Shown: positions 36,122 through 45,410, numbered from the stretch's first letter. The stretch: DNA of 64,000 nt from Paenibacillus elgii NBRC 100335 (GCF_004000865.1 NZ_BIMB01000018.1:62001-126000), one strand, 5' to 3'. The notes: generated by a model not told the origin, from the letters alone. A program made the numbers and translations.

Positions 36122-37087
36122 TTACACATACGGCGGGTCCCATGCTTTTTTCCTCCAGCCGAGCGATTGACTGACGACCTTAAGATCCCGGTCGAGCGTT
36201 ACGTCCACCCCAAAGGGCAGCTCGTGATTGTGCCAAAACCGCATATCCCGCCATCGGACCTCATAACCGTCCTGCCTCTCGGTACAAGTCACATGCACGC
36301 GCTGCGCAAAGTGCAAAAACGCCCGCACGCCATCAACCGCTCGCGTCGCCTCTACGGCCATGCCGCCTTCGGTATGTTTGGCATAAATATCTTTGACCGT
36401 CAGCTCCTTGCCTTGAACGGTTCCCGTATAAAAAGCGTCGCTGCTCTCAAGCACAAACTGCCAGCGAAACCAGTGCAGACTCGGGACGATGTGACATACC
36501 CCCTCCAACCCAAGCCGCATTCTTACAAAACGGACTACACCTTGGTGATGAAGCAGCCGTCCTCCGATATATACAAACGTAAACGAATAAATCCACAAAA
36601 ACATCCATCCCGGATTACTCCCCGTCACCAGCCATACTATCAAGCCTGCCGCATGCGTCACAAACAGCACCGGTTCGAACAACGGGAGCGCATCAAGGTG
36701 ATGCCAGCGCTGCGAGAACGGACGAAAGCACTGGACGCCGTAAGCATTGAGCCAATCCAGAAAAACGTGGAAAACGACCGCCGCCATCGCCCAAGCGAAA
36801 ACAAGCGGCTCATACTCCCATACCCCGAAGCCCCAAGCGATCGGAACGGACAGCACTAGCGGCCATAAAAGCAAAGCCGGAAGCGAATGCGTAATTCCCC
36901 GATGCACCCGAATGTAAGCGGCATAGCCCCGAACCCGGGCAACCGTATCGAAATCCGGCGCATGCGAACCGATCAACGCGGCTGTCAGCACCGCATGCAG
37001 CAGCGCCGGTTCTTGGGCCACTTCCGGCTGAAGCATAGCCAAACCGGCCAATGTAGCACCAAACAACAGATGACTTCCGGTATCCAT
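36122..37087 (-). CDS. YfhP-like membrane-bound metal-dependent hydrolase (DUF457/YdjM type)
   Basis: A 321-residue membrane protein. The N-terminus MDTGSHLLFGATLAG, the SHAPDFDTVARV segment and the VHRGITHSLPALL motif supply the His and Asp residues that define this metal-binding family. Four or five hydrophobic helices follow, and then a soluble C-terminal domain of about 120 residues. Members are poorly characterised; a membrane hydrolase role is inferred. GGAGG precedes the ATG, and the gene is 24 bases downstream of the HtrB-like acyltransferase gene, so they form one operon. Confidence 0.8.
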   Translation of the reverse strand: MDTGSHLLFGATLAGLAMLQPEVAQEPALLHAVLTAALIGSHAPDFDTVARVRGYAAYIRVHRGITHSLPALLLWPLVLSVPIAWGFGVWEYEPLVFAWAMAAVVFHVFLDWLNAYGVQCFRPFSQRWHHLDALPLFEPVLFVTHAAGLIVWLVTGSNPGWMFLWIYSFTFVYIGGRLLHHQGVVRFVRMRLGLEGVCHIVPSLHWFRWQFVLESSDAFYTGTVQGKELTVKDIYAKHTEGGMAVEATRAVDGVRAFLHFAQRVHVTCTERQDGYEVRWRDMRFWHNHELPFGVDVTLDRDLKVVSQSLGWRKKAWDPPYV

Positions 37088-37111
37088 GATGCTATACGCC
37101 TCCTTCGCTTG

Positions 37112-38065
37112 TCACGCCGTATGCGTCTTCCGCCGCTCCTGCTCTGTATGAACCCCTGCCCCTCCACCTTGCTCGATTTCCCAGCGCTCCTCGGCATTAA
37201 ACCAATAGAACCATTGTTCGGGCCGCTCCCGAATAATCCGCTCCATGAAACGGTTCAGCACATTCGTCGCCTCTGTCCGCGTCGCCTTCGTGAACGAAGA
37301 AGAAAGATACAGCGGAGCTTCGAACCTCATCCGGTGTAGCCATCCGCGCTCGCGCCATCCGCTGAATGGAATAATCGGCACTCCCTGTTCGATCGACAGC
37401 GTCGAAGCACCCTCGGGTGTTCGCGTCATCCGGCCGAAGAAACGGGCGGGCGGAAACGTCGGACGCCAGAAATCCCCCAGCAAAAAGACGACGCCCCCCG
37501 CCTGCAAATGCTTCCGCAGCTTACGAAGCAGCTCCAGCGGCGGTGTGCTATCATAGTCGAGCCCCGGACAGCCCATGTCGAGAAACTTCAAATACAGCGG
37601 CCGCAGCTCCGGACTACCGCCGGTGGCAACGGTAAGACACGAATACTTCCGGCACAAATACCAATAGTAGTAAAAAAAGTTACCAGCATGTGGGGTATAT
37701 ACAATCGCACCGCGGCCCAGACGCAGCGCCTCTTCCAGGTACGCTTCCCCTTCCGTCCGAAACCGCCATTTCTCGCTGCCCGGCAGCCGGTGCGATTCCA
37801 GCAATATTTCATAAAGCGCAAAGATGACATTTTCGGTATAGTGAAATCCGGCCTTCCTGATCTGCTGAGCCGAACGCTCAGGCAACAGCTCCTTCATGTT
37901 GCCCTGCACCTTGCGTCTTAACTCTGAACCGGCGCAGCTATACAACAGCAGAGCCGCCATTCGGCAGAGCGCAGCCAGTACGCTTCTCGGCAGCAGACCG
38001 CACCGTCGCGCCCAACGCTCGCACGCTTGCCTGTCTGTGGTCACTTTGGCAATCCATTCGTACAA
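37112..38065 (-). CDS. HtrB/LpxL-like lysophospholipid acyltransferase with altered active site
   Basis: A 317-residue member of the LpxL/HtrB acyltransferase superfamily, with the block GRGAIVYTPHAGNFF, the VVFLLGDFWRPTFPPARFFGR region and the closing PEQWFYWFNAEERWE, which resembles the WxHRRW-like end of the family. In LpxL the motif is His-x4-Glu/Asp; here the His is followed by AGNFF, so the acidic partner is Phe. Either catalysis differs or the enzyme is a pseudo-enzyme. It starts with TTG, eight bases after AAGGGGG. It follows an OlsB-like N-acyltransferase gene. Confidence 0.82.
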   Translation of the reverse strand: MYEWIAKVTTDRQACERWARRCGLLPRSVLAALCRMAALLLYSCAGSELRRKVQGNMKELLPERSAQQIRKAGFHYTENVIFALYEILLESHRLPGSEKWRFRTEGEAYLEEALRLGRGAIVYTPHAGNFFYYYWYLCRKYSCLTVATGGSPELRPLYLKFLDMGCPGLDYDSTPPLELLRKLRKHLQAGGVVFLLGDFWRPTFPPARFFGRMTRTPEGASTLSIEQGVPIIPFSGWRERGWLHRMRFEAPLYLSSSFTKATRTEATNVLNRFMERIIRERPEQWFYWFNAEERWEIEQGGGAGVHTEQERRKTHTA

Positions 38066-38078
38066 GCTCCCAGCCCCC

Positions 38079-38852
38079 TTATCCGTTTAGGAAATGCTTC
38101 TTATATCTGCGGGTGATCCGGTCCTTTTCCAGCACGATAAAGAAATCTACCGTATCGAAAAGGCTGTCGTACGCCGGGTCGCCGCCAATCTCTGCCCCAA
38201 GCTATTGATAGCCCTTCATCAGCGGGGGCAGCCTACGGAAAATTTCTTTCTCAGTCAACTCCGATTCGATCGTCCTCAGCCCCCGAATCCGGTGCGTTTC
38301 CAACGGACGGATACCGTATCGTTCCGTAATGACCTGCTTGCTGCGGAGCATCGTATAGATCAGATTCAGCTCCTCCAAATTCGGGAGACGCAAACTGGCG
38401 CAGCCGATCAAATAGCGGTAATTCAGCTCGGTCATATACGCGGCAATGCCCTCCCACAGCATTTGAATCGCTCTGCTTCCGCGGTAGGCCGGTGCAATAC
38501 AGCTTCTCCCGAGCTCCAGTGTCTGGCGCTTCAGCGAATCGAACGCGTGCAGATCAAATTCGGTTTCCGAGTAAAATCCGATGCCCGAGGTCGCCCGCTC
38601 TCCCGGCAGAAGCCGGTACGTGCCGACAACCTCTCCCGTGATTACATCTTTGACGATCAGATGGTCGCAATAAGCATCGTAAATATCCCGCTCCAATCCG
38701 TTCTCAGTTCGCATCTTCATGTTCTTCTCTTCTTCCACAAAAACCTGATACCTCAGACGCAGTGCCTGCTCCACTTCAAAGTCAGTTTCTGCCAGCTTTA
38801 CGGTTAAGATGGACGGCTCGCTTGCGACTTGACTTGCTGCTTGTCGGATCAT
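38079..38852 (-). pseudogene. OlsB-like GNAT N-acyltransferase interrupted by an in-frame TAG
   Basis: The frame from the ATG at 38852 encodes the acyl-ACP-dependent N-acyltransferase fold of ornithine-lipid synthases (LRYQVFVEEE, CDHLIVKD, VGTYRLLPG, LELGRSCIAPAYRG, YLIGCASL). It reaches LPPLMKGYQ and stops at TAG (38202-38204). The same frame then continues LGAEIGGDPAYD...FDTVDFFIVL for 41 more codons, exactly the conserved end of the family, to a TAA at 38079-38081. So an intact gene of about 257 codons carries one nonsense codon, a natural mutation, a read-through site or a sequence error. The start follows AAAGG; upstream TTG/GTG starts are possible. The next gene's ribosome binding site overlaps the distal TAA. 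Confidence 0.88.
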
Positions 38853-38990
38853 CGTCAACACGCCTTTCTCCAAGTAAAGGTTGATGGGATGAAAGTTACA
38901 GCTTTAGGGTAGCAGACGATTATTAGGATAGCGTTTTCGCGGTGTAAAGCTTTTGTAAGGCTTCGCCCGGCTTGTCCGGCTGTCCGGCAC

Positions 38991-39018
38991 AAAAAAGAAG
39001 CCGTTCGCAGAACGGCTC
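38991..39018 (-). terminator. intrinsic terminator of lrgAB
   Basis: AGCCGTTC and GAACGGCT are separated by three bases and followed by a T-run on the minus strand after the lrgB stop. Confidence 0.85.
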
Positions 39019-39041
39019 CTTTCAATAATGAAGTGTAAACG

Positions 39042-39734
39042 TCACCGCAACCACCCATACAGCGGAATAAACAGCAACGATGTCAAAATCGCCGCAGCGC
39101 CCATCGCGAAGCCGCTGACGCCGCCCGCCAGCTCCGAATCGCGGATGATCCGCGCCGTGCCGATGCCGTGCGACGAAGTGCCGATGGCGGTCCCGATCGA
39201 GATGTCGTCGCGCACGCCTGCCAGCCGCAGCAGCCCCGGTCCGAACATGCTTCCGATCAAGCCGGTCAGAACGGTCAGAACGGCGGTTAGCTCGGGAATC
39301 CCTCCCGCTTGCCGGGAAATCTCAAGCGCAATCGGCGAAGTGACCGACTTGGGCATCATGGTCACAAGCAGTTCGCGGCTGCCTCCCAGCACCCAGACGA
39401 GTCCGGCAGCCAGCAACAGCGCGCTGATTGAACCCGCGGTGATGCCCGCAGCAATCGGCAATAGGGCATTGCGAATGCGCTGCGCGTTTTTGTACAGCGG
39501 GATGCCGAGCGCTACCGTCGCGGGACCGAGCAGGAACACAATGTAATCTCCGCCTTTTCGGTATGCATCGTAAGGCACATTCGTGACGAGCAGGAAGGCG
39601 ATCACAAGCGCCGAGCACGTCAGCAGCGGATGAAGCGCTTTCCATCGCTGCTGCAGCACAAGCGCAAATACATAAGCCAGCACCGTCAGAGCGATTCCGA
39701 ACAGCGGCTGCTCCGTCCATTCACGGAACGTCAT
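39042..39734 (-). CDS. lrgB: LrgB-family membrane protein
   Basis: A 230-residue membrane protein with about seven helices, of the LrgB/CidB/YohK type. The typical block PKSVTSPIALEISRQAGGIPELTAVLTVLTGLIG is present (near residue 120), as is GTSSHGIGTARI in the last third. LrgAB and CidAB influence murein hydrolase export or metabolite transport in Firmicutes. The ATG at 39734 lies inside the end of lrgA, with AAGGAGGGG about 12 bases upstream, so translation is coupled. Confidence 0.92.
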   Translation of the reverse strand: MTFREWTEQPLFGIALTVLAYVFALVLQQRWKALHPLLTCSALVIAFLLVTNVPYDAYRKGGDYIVFLLGPATVALGIPLYKNAQRIRNALLPIAAGITAGSISALLLAAGLVWVLGGSRELLVTMMPKSVTSPIALEISRQAGGIPELTAVLTVLTGLIGSMFGPGLLRLAGVRDDISIGTAIGTSSHGIGTARIIRDSELAGGVSGFAMGAAAILTSLLFIPLYGWLR

Positions 39735-40092
39735 GACGACGATTCCCCTCCTTCCGTGCGCGTCCACCGCCAAAGAGCTTCGCCGTCCAGCCTGTGACGA
39801 GCAGCACCCCGAACGTGCTGGCAAACAAGCTGACCAGGATAGTCACTGCCTGCTCACCAATCCAAGAAAAAAACACCATCGTCCCAACGACAATCGGCGC
39901 AAAGAGCAACAGCATATGCTTAATCAAAAAGCCGCCGGCCTCCTCTACCCATTCCACCTTGACCCATTTCAGAAACAGACTAGCCGTAAACAAAATCAAA
40001 CCGATGACGTTAGCCGGAAGCGGAAGCTTTAAGCCGAGCTGCAGAATCGTTCCCAGCAAATAAAAACCGAGCAAGATGGCAAAACCGCGCAT
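39721..40092 (-). CDS. lrgA: LrgA/CidA-family holin-like protein
   Basis: A 123-residue holin-like protein with four hydrophobic helices. The family pattern LPLPANVIGLILF in the second helix and FAPIVVGTMVF in the third are both visible. It ends in a short basic tail. It pairs with lrgB, whose start it overlaps by 14 bases. No LytTR regulator gene is nearby, so the control of this pair is unknown. Confidence 0.92.
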   Translation of the reverse strand: MRGFAILLGFYLLGTILQLGLKLPLPANVIGLILFTASLFLKWVKVEWVEEAGGFLIKHMLLLFAPIVVGTMVFFSWIGEQAVTILVSLFASTFGVLLVTGWTAKLFGGGRARKEGNRRHDVP

Positions 40093-40249
40093 CAGGAGAC
40101 GCCTCCCCTCTCCCCTAAAATATCAGCCCGTTTCCGCTAGTATGCCAAATATGATGCTTTCATGCATATTCCGGCACGGACAGTGGCACCGTAAAGATGG
40201 TGCGCTATCCAAGCGCCATACTTTTACAATAAAGGAGCTTGATGGGACT

Positions 40250-40471
40250 ATGGCAAAACCGGACAACCGTGCCGACAACGTGGAGCATTTGCAAAACAGC
40301 ATCGACCACACGATTGAAAACATGAATGAAGCCGAAGACTATTTGAGCGAGCATGCCGACGAAATTAGCCCGCAGGAACGGGAGCAAATCGAGTCCAAAA
40401 ACGAACGCCGTCGTGAAAGCTTGGACGCCTTCCGTTCGGAAATTAAGGACGAAGCCGAACATCAACAATAA
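40250..40471 (+). CDS. tlp: small acid-soluble spore protein Tlp
   Basis: A 73-residue spore protein of the Tlp family, starting MAKPDNRADNVEHLQNSIDHT and continuing through a Glu-rich helical region with repeated NMNEAED and IESKNERR segments. Such proteins are made in the forespore. AAAGGAG about 12 bases before the ATG supports the start; the frame is open further upstream but without family similarity. A forespore promoter was looked for and not identified with confidence. A strong terminator follows. Confidence 0.92.
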   Translation: MAKPDNRADNVEHLQNSIDHTIENMNEAEDYLSEHADEISPQEREQIESKNERRRESLDAFRSEIKDEAEHQQ

Positions 40472-40496
40472 TTGCAGCCCGTCAACGAGGCATGAT

Positions 40497-40549
40497 ACAA
40501 AAACCTCCGGCTCCTTGCAGACCTATTGTAAGGAACGGAGGTTTTTGTC
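40497..40549. terminator. bidirectional intrinsic terminator between tlp and rnz
   Basis: ACAAAAACCTCCG and its near-complement CGGAGGTTTTTGT flank a loop of about 27 bases. A-run and T-run on the two sides serve the convergent tlp and rnz transcripts. Confidence 0.88.
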
Positions 40550-40576
40550 ATATCGGCGATATGATACGGACCACAC

Positions 40577-41545
40577 TTACAGCGGAGCCGCTTCACCGGC
40601 AGCCAACGACGGTTTTCGCACCGGGATGTCCAAACGAAAATGATCGTGCGCAAGATAAGTTTCATCATGAACCGTTCGCGCTTCTTCCTGCAGCCGTTCG
40701 GCTTCCGCGTCCTGATACCGGGAGCTGATATGGGTCAGAACCAGCATTTTGGCCCCTGCTTCTTGGGCAGTCCGAGCCGCATCCATCGCTGTGGAATGAT
40801 CATATTGCATCGCAAGCTCCTTACGGTCCTCCGCAAAGGTCGCTTCGTGCACCAGCACATCCGCCTGGCAGGCAAGCGTGACGGCATGTTCGCAAGGCTG
40901 AGTATCGCCAAGGATCGTCACGATCCGGCCGGGAACCGGAGGACCGATAAAACGGCTGGCTTCAAGCACGGTGCCGTCCTCCAGCGTAACGGCTTCGCCT
41001 TTCTTGATTTTGCCGTACAGCGGTCCCGAAGCGATGCCGAGCTCCTTCAGCTTTGCCGCGTCAAGCTTCCCCTTCTGCGGCTTTTCTTCGATCCGGTAGC
41101 CATAGCTGTCGACCCGGTGAACCAGCGGAGCGGCCTTCACAATGAACTGCTCATCCTCGTACAGCACGAACTCGGCCTTCTCTTCGAACTCCACGATTTT
41201 GGTCTGGTAGCCTAGGTGGGAATCGCTGATTCGAAGCGCCGTTTCTACAAACTCCCGGATGCCTACCGGCCCGTAAATCGTAAACGGCGTATCCCCACCT
41301 TGGTAAGAACGGCTCGACATGAGCCCCGGAAGGCCGTAAATGTGATCACCGTGCAGATGAGTAATAAACAGCTTTTCCAGCTTGCTGATTTTGACCGGTG
41401 CCCGTAATATTTGATGCTGCGTCCCTTCCCCGCAGTCGAACATCCAATAGACGTTCCGTTCCGCAAGCAAATTCAGCATGACGGAGGTGACATTCCGCTC
41501 TTTGGAAGGCATACCGGCACCTGTCCCCAGAAAATACAGCTCCAA
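40577..41545 (-). CDS. rnz: ribonuclease Z (tRNA 3' endonuclease)
   Basis: A 322-residue zinc-dependent beta-lactamase-fold nuclease that cuts tRNA precursors just 3' of the acceptor stem. It begins MELYFLGTGAGMPSKERNVTS, has the metal motif THLHGDHIYGLPG near residue 63, the ILGDTQPC Asp and the HEATF and LTHISSRYQ histidines. It starts with TTG, the only start giving the family N-terminus. It is probably transcribed alone. Confidence 0.95.
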   Translation of the reverse strand: MELYFLGTGAGMPSKERNVTSVMLNLLAERNVYWMFDCGEGTQHQILRAPVKISKLEKLFITHLHGDHIYGLPGLMSSRSYQGGDTPFTIYGPVGIREFVETALRISDSHLGYQTKIVEFEEKAEFVLYEDEQFIVKAAPLVHRVDSYGYRIEEKPQKGKLDAAKLKELGIASGPLYGKIKKGEAVTLEDGTVLEASRFIGPPVPGRIVTILGDTQPCEHAVTLACQADVLVHEATFAEDRKELAMQYDHSTAMDAARTAQEAGAKMLVLTHISSRYQDAEAERLQEEARTVHDETYLAHDHFRLDIPVRKPSLAAGEAAPL

Positions 41546-41640
41546 GCTCCATCAACCCCATTTCTATCGTTCCGATTGGTAAGAAAGCTTACATACCTTC
41601 GTACTTCGGCGAAAGCAAGCTTTTTCATTCTTCTTAAACA

Positions 41641-41671
41641 AAAGAGTGGAGCGACCAAGGCCCCACTCCTT
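41641..41671 (-). terminator. intrinsic terminator of metH
   Basis: GGAGTGGGGC and GCTCCACTC pair around a short loop with TTTTG on the minus strand, directly after the metH stop. Confidence 0.75.
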
Positions 41672-41693
41672 TTATAGCATACCCAAAAAACGG

Positions 41694-44600
41694 TTAGGCG
41701 TTGAAATAACGAGCCTGCGGATGCGCAAACACGATAGCCGACACGGATGCCTCCGGCTCCATCATGCTGCCTTCTGTCAAATGAACACCGATATCCTCCG
41801 GCTTCAGCAAAGCAAACAGCTGCTGCTGATCGTCGAGGTTCGGACACGCCGGATAGCCGAACGAGAACCGCTGGCCGCGGTACTTGGCTCCGAAGCGCTC
41901 CTGCATCGTCATTTCGGCCGGGTCCGGGAAGCCCCAGACGTCGCGCATCATTTGGTGAATACGCTCGGCGAACCCTTCGGCAGCTTCGAGAGCCGCAGCT
42001 TGCAGTGCATGCGAACGCAAGTAGTCGCCTTTATCCCGCCATTGGGTTGCAAGATCGCTGACGCCATGTCCCGCCGTCACGACGAGGAAGCCAACGTAAT
42101 CCATAATTCCGCTGTCTACCGGCTTAAGGTAGTCCGCAAGACACAAGTACGGCTCCTTTTCCTGTCGCGGGAAGGTAAACTTCTGAAGCACTTTCGTATG
42201 ATCCTTAGGATCGTAGACGAGCACATCGTTGCCGTCCGATTGTGCAGGGAAGAAACGGTACATGCCGTGTGCTTGAAGAATACCATTCTTCTGTGCCTCC
42301 GCTAACAGCTCATCAACGGTCTCTTTAAGCTGCAGCGCCTTCGGATCTTTGTCGGCCAGCAATTGGTCGATTTTCCCCTTCAAGCCAAGATGATGCCCAA
42401 GCAGCATCTGCATGTTGATATACGGGATCAAATGGCTTATAGGGTAGTCGCGCAGCACACGGCGCTCCAAGCTCGGCGGCACCTGCACCGGAACGTTCCG
42501 GTCTACCGACGACGTTCTAACGCGGGTCAAGGCCGGCATTTGCTCTTCTTTGCGGCCGGATTCCTTTACATCGGATTCCATGCTGTCCCGAAGTTCCCGG
42601 ACCAGCTGCTTCCGCTGCTCGGGGTCGCTCAGCTTGTTCGCAATATCCAGCCCGTCCATCGCGTCTTTGGCGTATAATACCAAACCGTCATACTCCGGCG
42701 CAATACGCGTCTTGGTGAACTTCCGGGTCAAAGCCGCGCCACCCACCATAATCGGCACGTCGATGCCGGCCGTCTTCAAATCCTGCGCCGTAACGATCAT
42801 TTGCTGCGCCGATTTGACGAGCAGACCAGATAGACCGATTGCATCCGGCCGCTCCTTGCGGTAAGCGTCGATCAACTGCTCCGGCGGAACTTTAATGCCC
42901 AAGTTGATGATCTGATAGCCGTTGTTGGACAAAATAATCTCAACCAGGTTTTTGCCGATATCGTGCACATCGCCCTTGACCGTGGCCAAAATGATTTTTC
43001 CTTTCACGGCGCTTTCCGATTTTTCCATGAACGGCTCCAAATGAGCAACGGACGCCTTCATGACCTCGGCGCTTTGCAGCACCTCCGCCACGATCAGCTC
43101 GTTATTGTTGAACAGCCGGCCGACTTCCTCCATCCCTTTCATCAGCGGACCGTTAATAATATCGAGCGGCTTGTATTTTTGCAGCGCTATGTCCAAATCC
43201 GCAATCAGTCCGTCCTTCGTGCCTTCGACAACGTAAGAGGCCAGCCGTTCTTCCAGCGTTAGATTCGAAATCTTTTCCTTCTTCTCGACCTTCTTCGTAC
43301 GGAAGTGCGCTACGAATTCGGCCAGCGTTTCGTCGTTCGTATTGTAGATCAGGCTTTCGGCAAGACGGCGCTCTTCTTCCGGTATGGACGCATAACGCTC
43401 CAGCTTTTCCGTATTGACGATCGCATAGTCCAGACCGGCTTTCGTACAATGGTACAAAAAGACGGCGTTCAGCACCTCGCGGCCCGCTTCCGGCAAACCG
43501 AACGATACGTTGCTGAGGCCGAGAATCGTCTCGGTGTCAGGCATCGCTTCTTTAATTAACCGAATTCCTTCGATCGTCTCCTTAGCAGAGCCGATATATT
43601 GCTGATCCCCCGTTCCGACCGGGAAAACAAGCGGGTCAAAAATGATATCGTTCGGATGCATGCCATACTTGTTCACCAGCAAATCATAGGATCGCTTGGC
43701 TACTTCAAGCTTGTCGGCGGCCGTAATGGCCTGCCCCCGCTCGTCAATCGTGCCGACGACAGCAGCCGCGCCGTATTTATGAATAATCGGTACGACCTTC
43801 TCGAACTTCTCTTCCCCGTCCTCCAGGTTGATCGAGTTGATGATCGCTTTCCCTTGCGAATATTTGAGCCCCAGCTCAATGACCCGATAATCCGTGGAAT
43901 CGAGCATAAGCGGCACTTTCACTTTTTTGACGACAAGCTCCAAAAACTGCTGCATATCGCTCATTTCGTCGCGATCCGGGTCCTGCAGACAGACGTCAAT
44001 GACATGCGCGCCGCCTTTTACCTGCGCCCGGGCAATCTCGGACGCTTCCTCATACTTGCCTTCGACAATAAGCCGCTTGAACTTCCGCGATCCGAGAACG
44101 TTCGTCCGCTCCCCGACCATGTAAGGGCGGTTCGCATCTTCAATGTAAACCGTCTCAATGCCGGATACTGCGGGCGGGTGCTCTCCCCGGTGACTGCGCG
44201 GCTGGTACTGGCCAAGCGTTTCGGCCATCGCGCGGATATGATCCGGCGTCGTTCCGCAGCAGCCGCCGGCAATATTCAGCCAGCCCTGCTCGGCAAAGCC
44301 TGCCAGCTTCATGGCAAGCGATTCCGGCGATTCGTGGTACTGTCCGTTCTCGTCCGGCAGACCGGCGTTCGGATAGCAGCTTACCGCCGTCCCTGCAATA
44401 TCGGCCAGCGTCCGGATATGGTCGCGCATGAACTCCGGTCCGGTAGCACAGTTCAATCCGACCGAAATTGGTTCAAGATGCTCAAGCGAAATATAGAACG
44501 ACTCAATATTTTGACCGGCCAGCGTCGTGCCCATCGGCTCGATCGTACCGGAAATCATGAGCGGCAGCTTGCGGCCTTCCATCTCAAACGCTTTACGGAT

Positions 44601-45128
44601 ACCAATGCTGCCGGCTTTGACGTTCAACGTATCCTGCGACGTTTCGAGCAGCAGCGCGTCCACGCCCGCCTCCATCAGCGCAAGCGCTTGTTCGTAGTAG
44701 CTGTCCACGAGTTCGTCGAAGGTGACTCCGCCGGTTACGGAAAGCGTCTTCGTCGTCGGCCCCATTGCACCGATAACGTATCTCGGCCATTCCGGGGTAC
44801 TATATTTTTCAGCCGCTTCGACGGCCAGCTTCGCCGCTGCCAGGTTAAGCTCCCGCGCGCGGTCCTGTAGATCATATTCTGCCAGTACGACGCTTGTTGC
44901 GCCGAACGTATTCGTCTCTACCATATCAGCACCGGCCGCAAAATACGCTTCATGGATTTTACGGATGACGTCAGGACGGGTTACCACCAAAATTTCGTTG
45001 CAGCCATCCAACTCGTCGCCGCCGAAATCGTCTGCGGTTAAATTCTCCTGTTGGATCATTGTTCCCATGGCGCCGTCTAAAATCATAATTTTTTTCTGTA
45101 ATTGGTCTTGTAATAATGGCTTGCTCAT
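41694..45128 (-). CDS. metH: cobalamin-dependent methionine synthase
   Basis: A 1144-residue enzyme transferring a methyl group from methyltetrahydrofolate to homocysteine. It has all four modules: the homocysteine domain (residues 1 to about 320, zinc Cys in GLNCATG and GGCCGTTPD), the pterin domain (to about 620), the cobalamin cap and Rossmann domains with DVHDIGKN near residue 718 supplying the cobalt-ligand His, and the reactivation domain ending ACPNLDDQQQLF ... EGSMMEPEASVS. ATG follows AAAGGGGATC. I looked for a SAM or cobalamin riboswitch in the 280-base upstream region and saw none. Confidence 0.97.
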   Translation of the reverse strand: MSKPLLQDQLQKKIMILDGAMGTMIQQENLTADDFGGDELDGCNEILVVTRPDVIRKIHEAYFAAGADMVETNTFGATSVVLAEYDLQDRARELNLAAAKLAVEAAEKYSTPEWPRYVIGAMGPTTKTLSVTGGVTFDELVDSYYEQALALMEAGVDALLLETSQDTLNVKAGSIGIRKAFEMEGRKLPLMISGTIEPMGTTLAGQNIESFYISLEHLEPISVGLNCATGPEFMRDHIRTLADIAGTAVSCYPNAGLPDENGQYHESPESLAMKLAGFAEQGWLNIAGGCCGTTPDHIRAMAETLGQYQPRSHRGEHPPAVSGIETVYIEDANRPYMVGERTNVLGSRKFKRLIVEGKYEEASEIARAQVKGGAHVIDVCLQDPDRDEMSDMQQFLELVVKKVKVPLMLDSTDYRVIELGLKYSQGKAIINSINLEDGEEKFEKVVPIIHKYGAAAVVGTIDERGQAITAADKLEVAKRSYDLLVNKYGMHPNDIIFDPLVFPVGTGDQQYIGSAKETIEGIRLIKEAMPDTETILGLSNVSFGLPEAGREVLNAVFLYHCTKAGLDYAIVNTEKLERYASIPEEERRLAESLIYNTNDETLAEFVAHFRTKKVEKKEKISNLTLEERLASYVVEGTKDGLIADLDIALQKYKPLDIINGPLMKGMEEVGRLFNNNELIVAEVLQSAEVMKASVAHLEPFMEKSESAVKGKIILATVKGDVHDIGKNLVEIILSNNGYQIINLGIKVPPEQLIDAYRKERPDAIGLSGLLVKSAQQMIVTAQDLKTAGIDVPIMVGGAALTRKFTKTRIAPEYDGLVLYAKDAMDGLDIANKLSDPEQRKQLVRELRDSMESDVKESGRKEEQMPALTRVRTSSVDRNVPVQVPPSLERRVLRDYPISHLIPYINMQMLLGHHLGLKGKIDQLLADKDPKALQLKETVDELLAEAQKNGILQAHGMYRFFPAQSDGNDVLVYDPKDHTKVLQKFTFPRQEKEPYLCLADYLKPVDSGIMDYVGFLVVTAGHGVSDLATQWRDKGDYLRSHALQAAALEAAEGFAERIHQMMRDVWGFPDPAEMTMQERFGAKYRGQRFSFGYPACPNLDDQQQLFALLKPEDIGVHLTEGSMMEPEASVSAIVFAHPQARYFNA

Positions 45129-45339
45129 CCGTGATCCCCTTTCACCCTGCCGCCCCGCTCCGTTGTATATTGGGGTCGGATACTCATGCAGCCGATCTAT
45201 GGTTCTCGCACCGTACTGCGCATAATACTCACAAATTATGTAACCTTAAGTGTATCAGAAACGATACATGTTGAAAAGCAATTGTGACAAAATTCAGCAC
45301 TTATCTAATGAATCCTATCGGATTTATCTGTATTATACA

Positions 45340-45368
45340 TCGACAGATGCGTCCCCTTCCACTATAAT
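45340..45368 (+). promoter_or_regulatory. SigA promoter of mtnD
   Basis: TCGACA, 17 bases, TATAAT: five of six and six of six consensus positions. It ends 42 bases before the acireductone dioxygenase start. Confidence 0.65.
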
Positions 45369-45410
45369 AAGAAGCAGAAGTCACGAATTCAAGAAGGAAG
45401 AGGGAGAACT

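Noticed and set aside
40093-40249. Possible forespore (SigG) promoter for tlp
   Set aside because: CATACTT-like and GCATA-like elements are present but not at the right spacing, so no site was called.
43599-44870. Long plus-strand open frame (about 423 codons) opposite metH
   Set aside because: It is a shadow of the methionine synthase gene; composition and lack of motifs point to a by-product of codon bias.
45129-45410. Possible S-box or cobalamin riboswitch between metH and mtnD
   Set aside because: The conserved S-box and cobalamin-box motifs were looked for on both strands and not found; only a minor CGG/CCG stem is visible.
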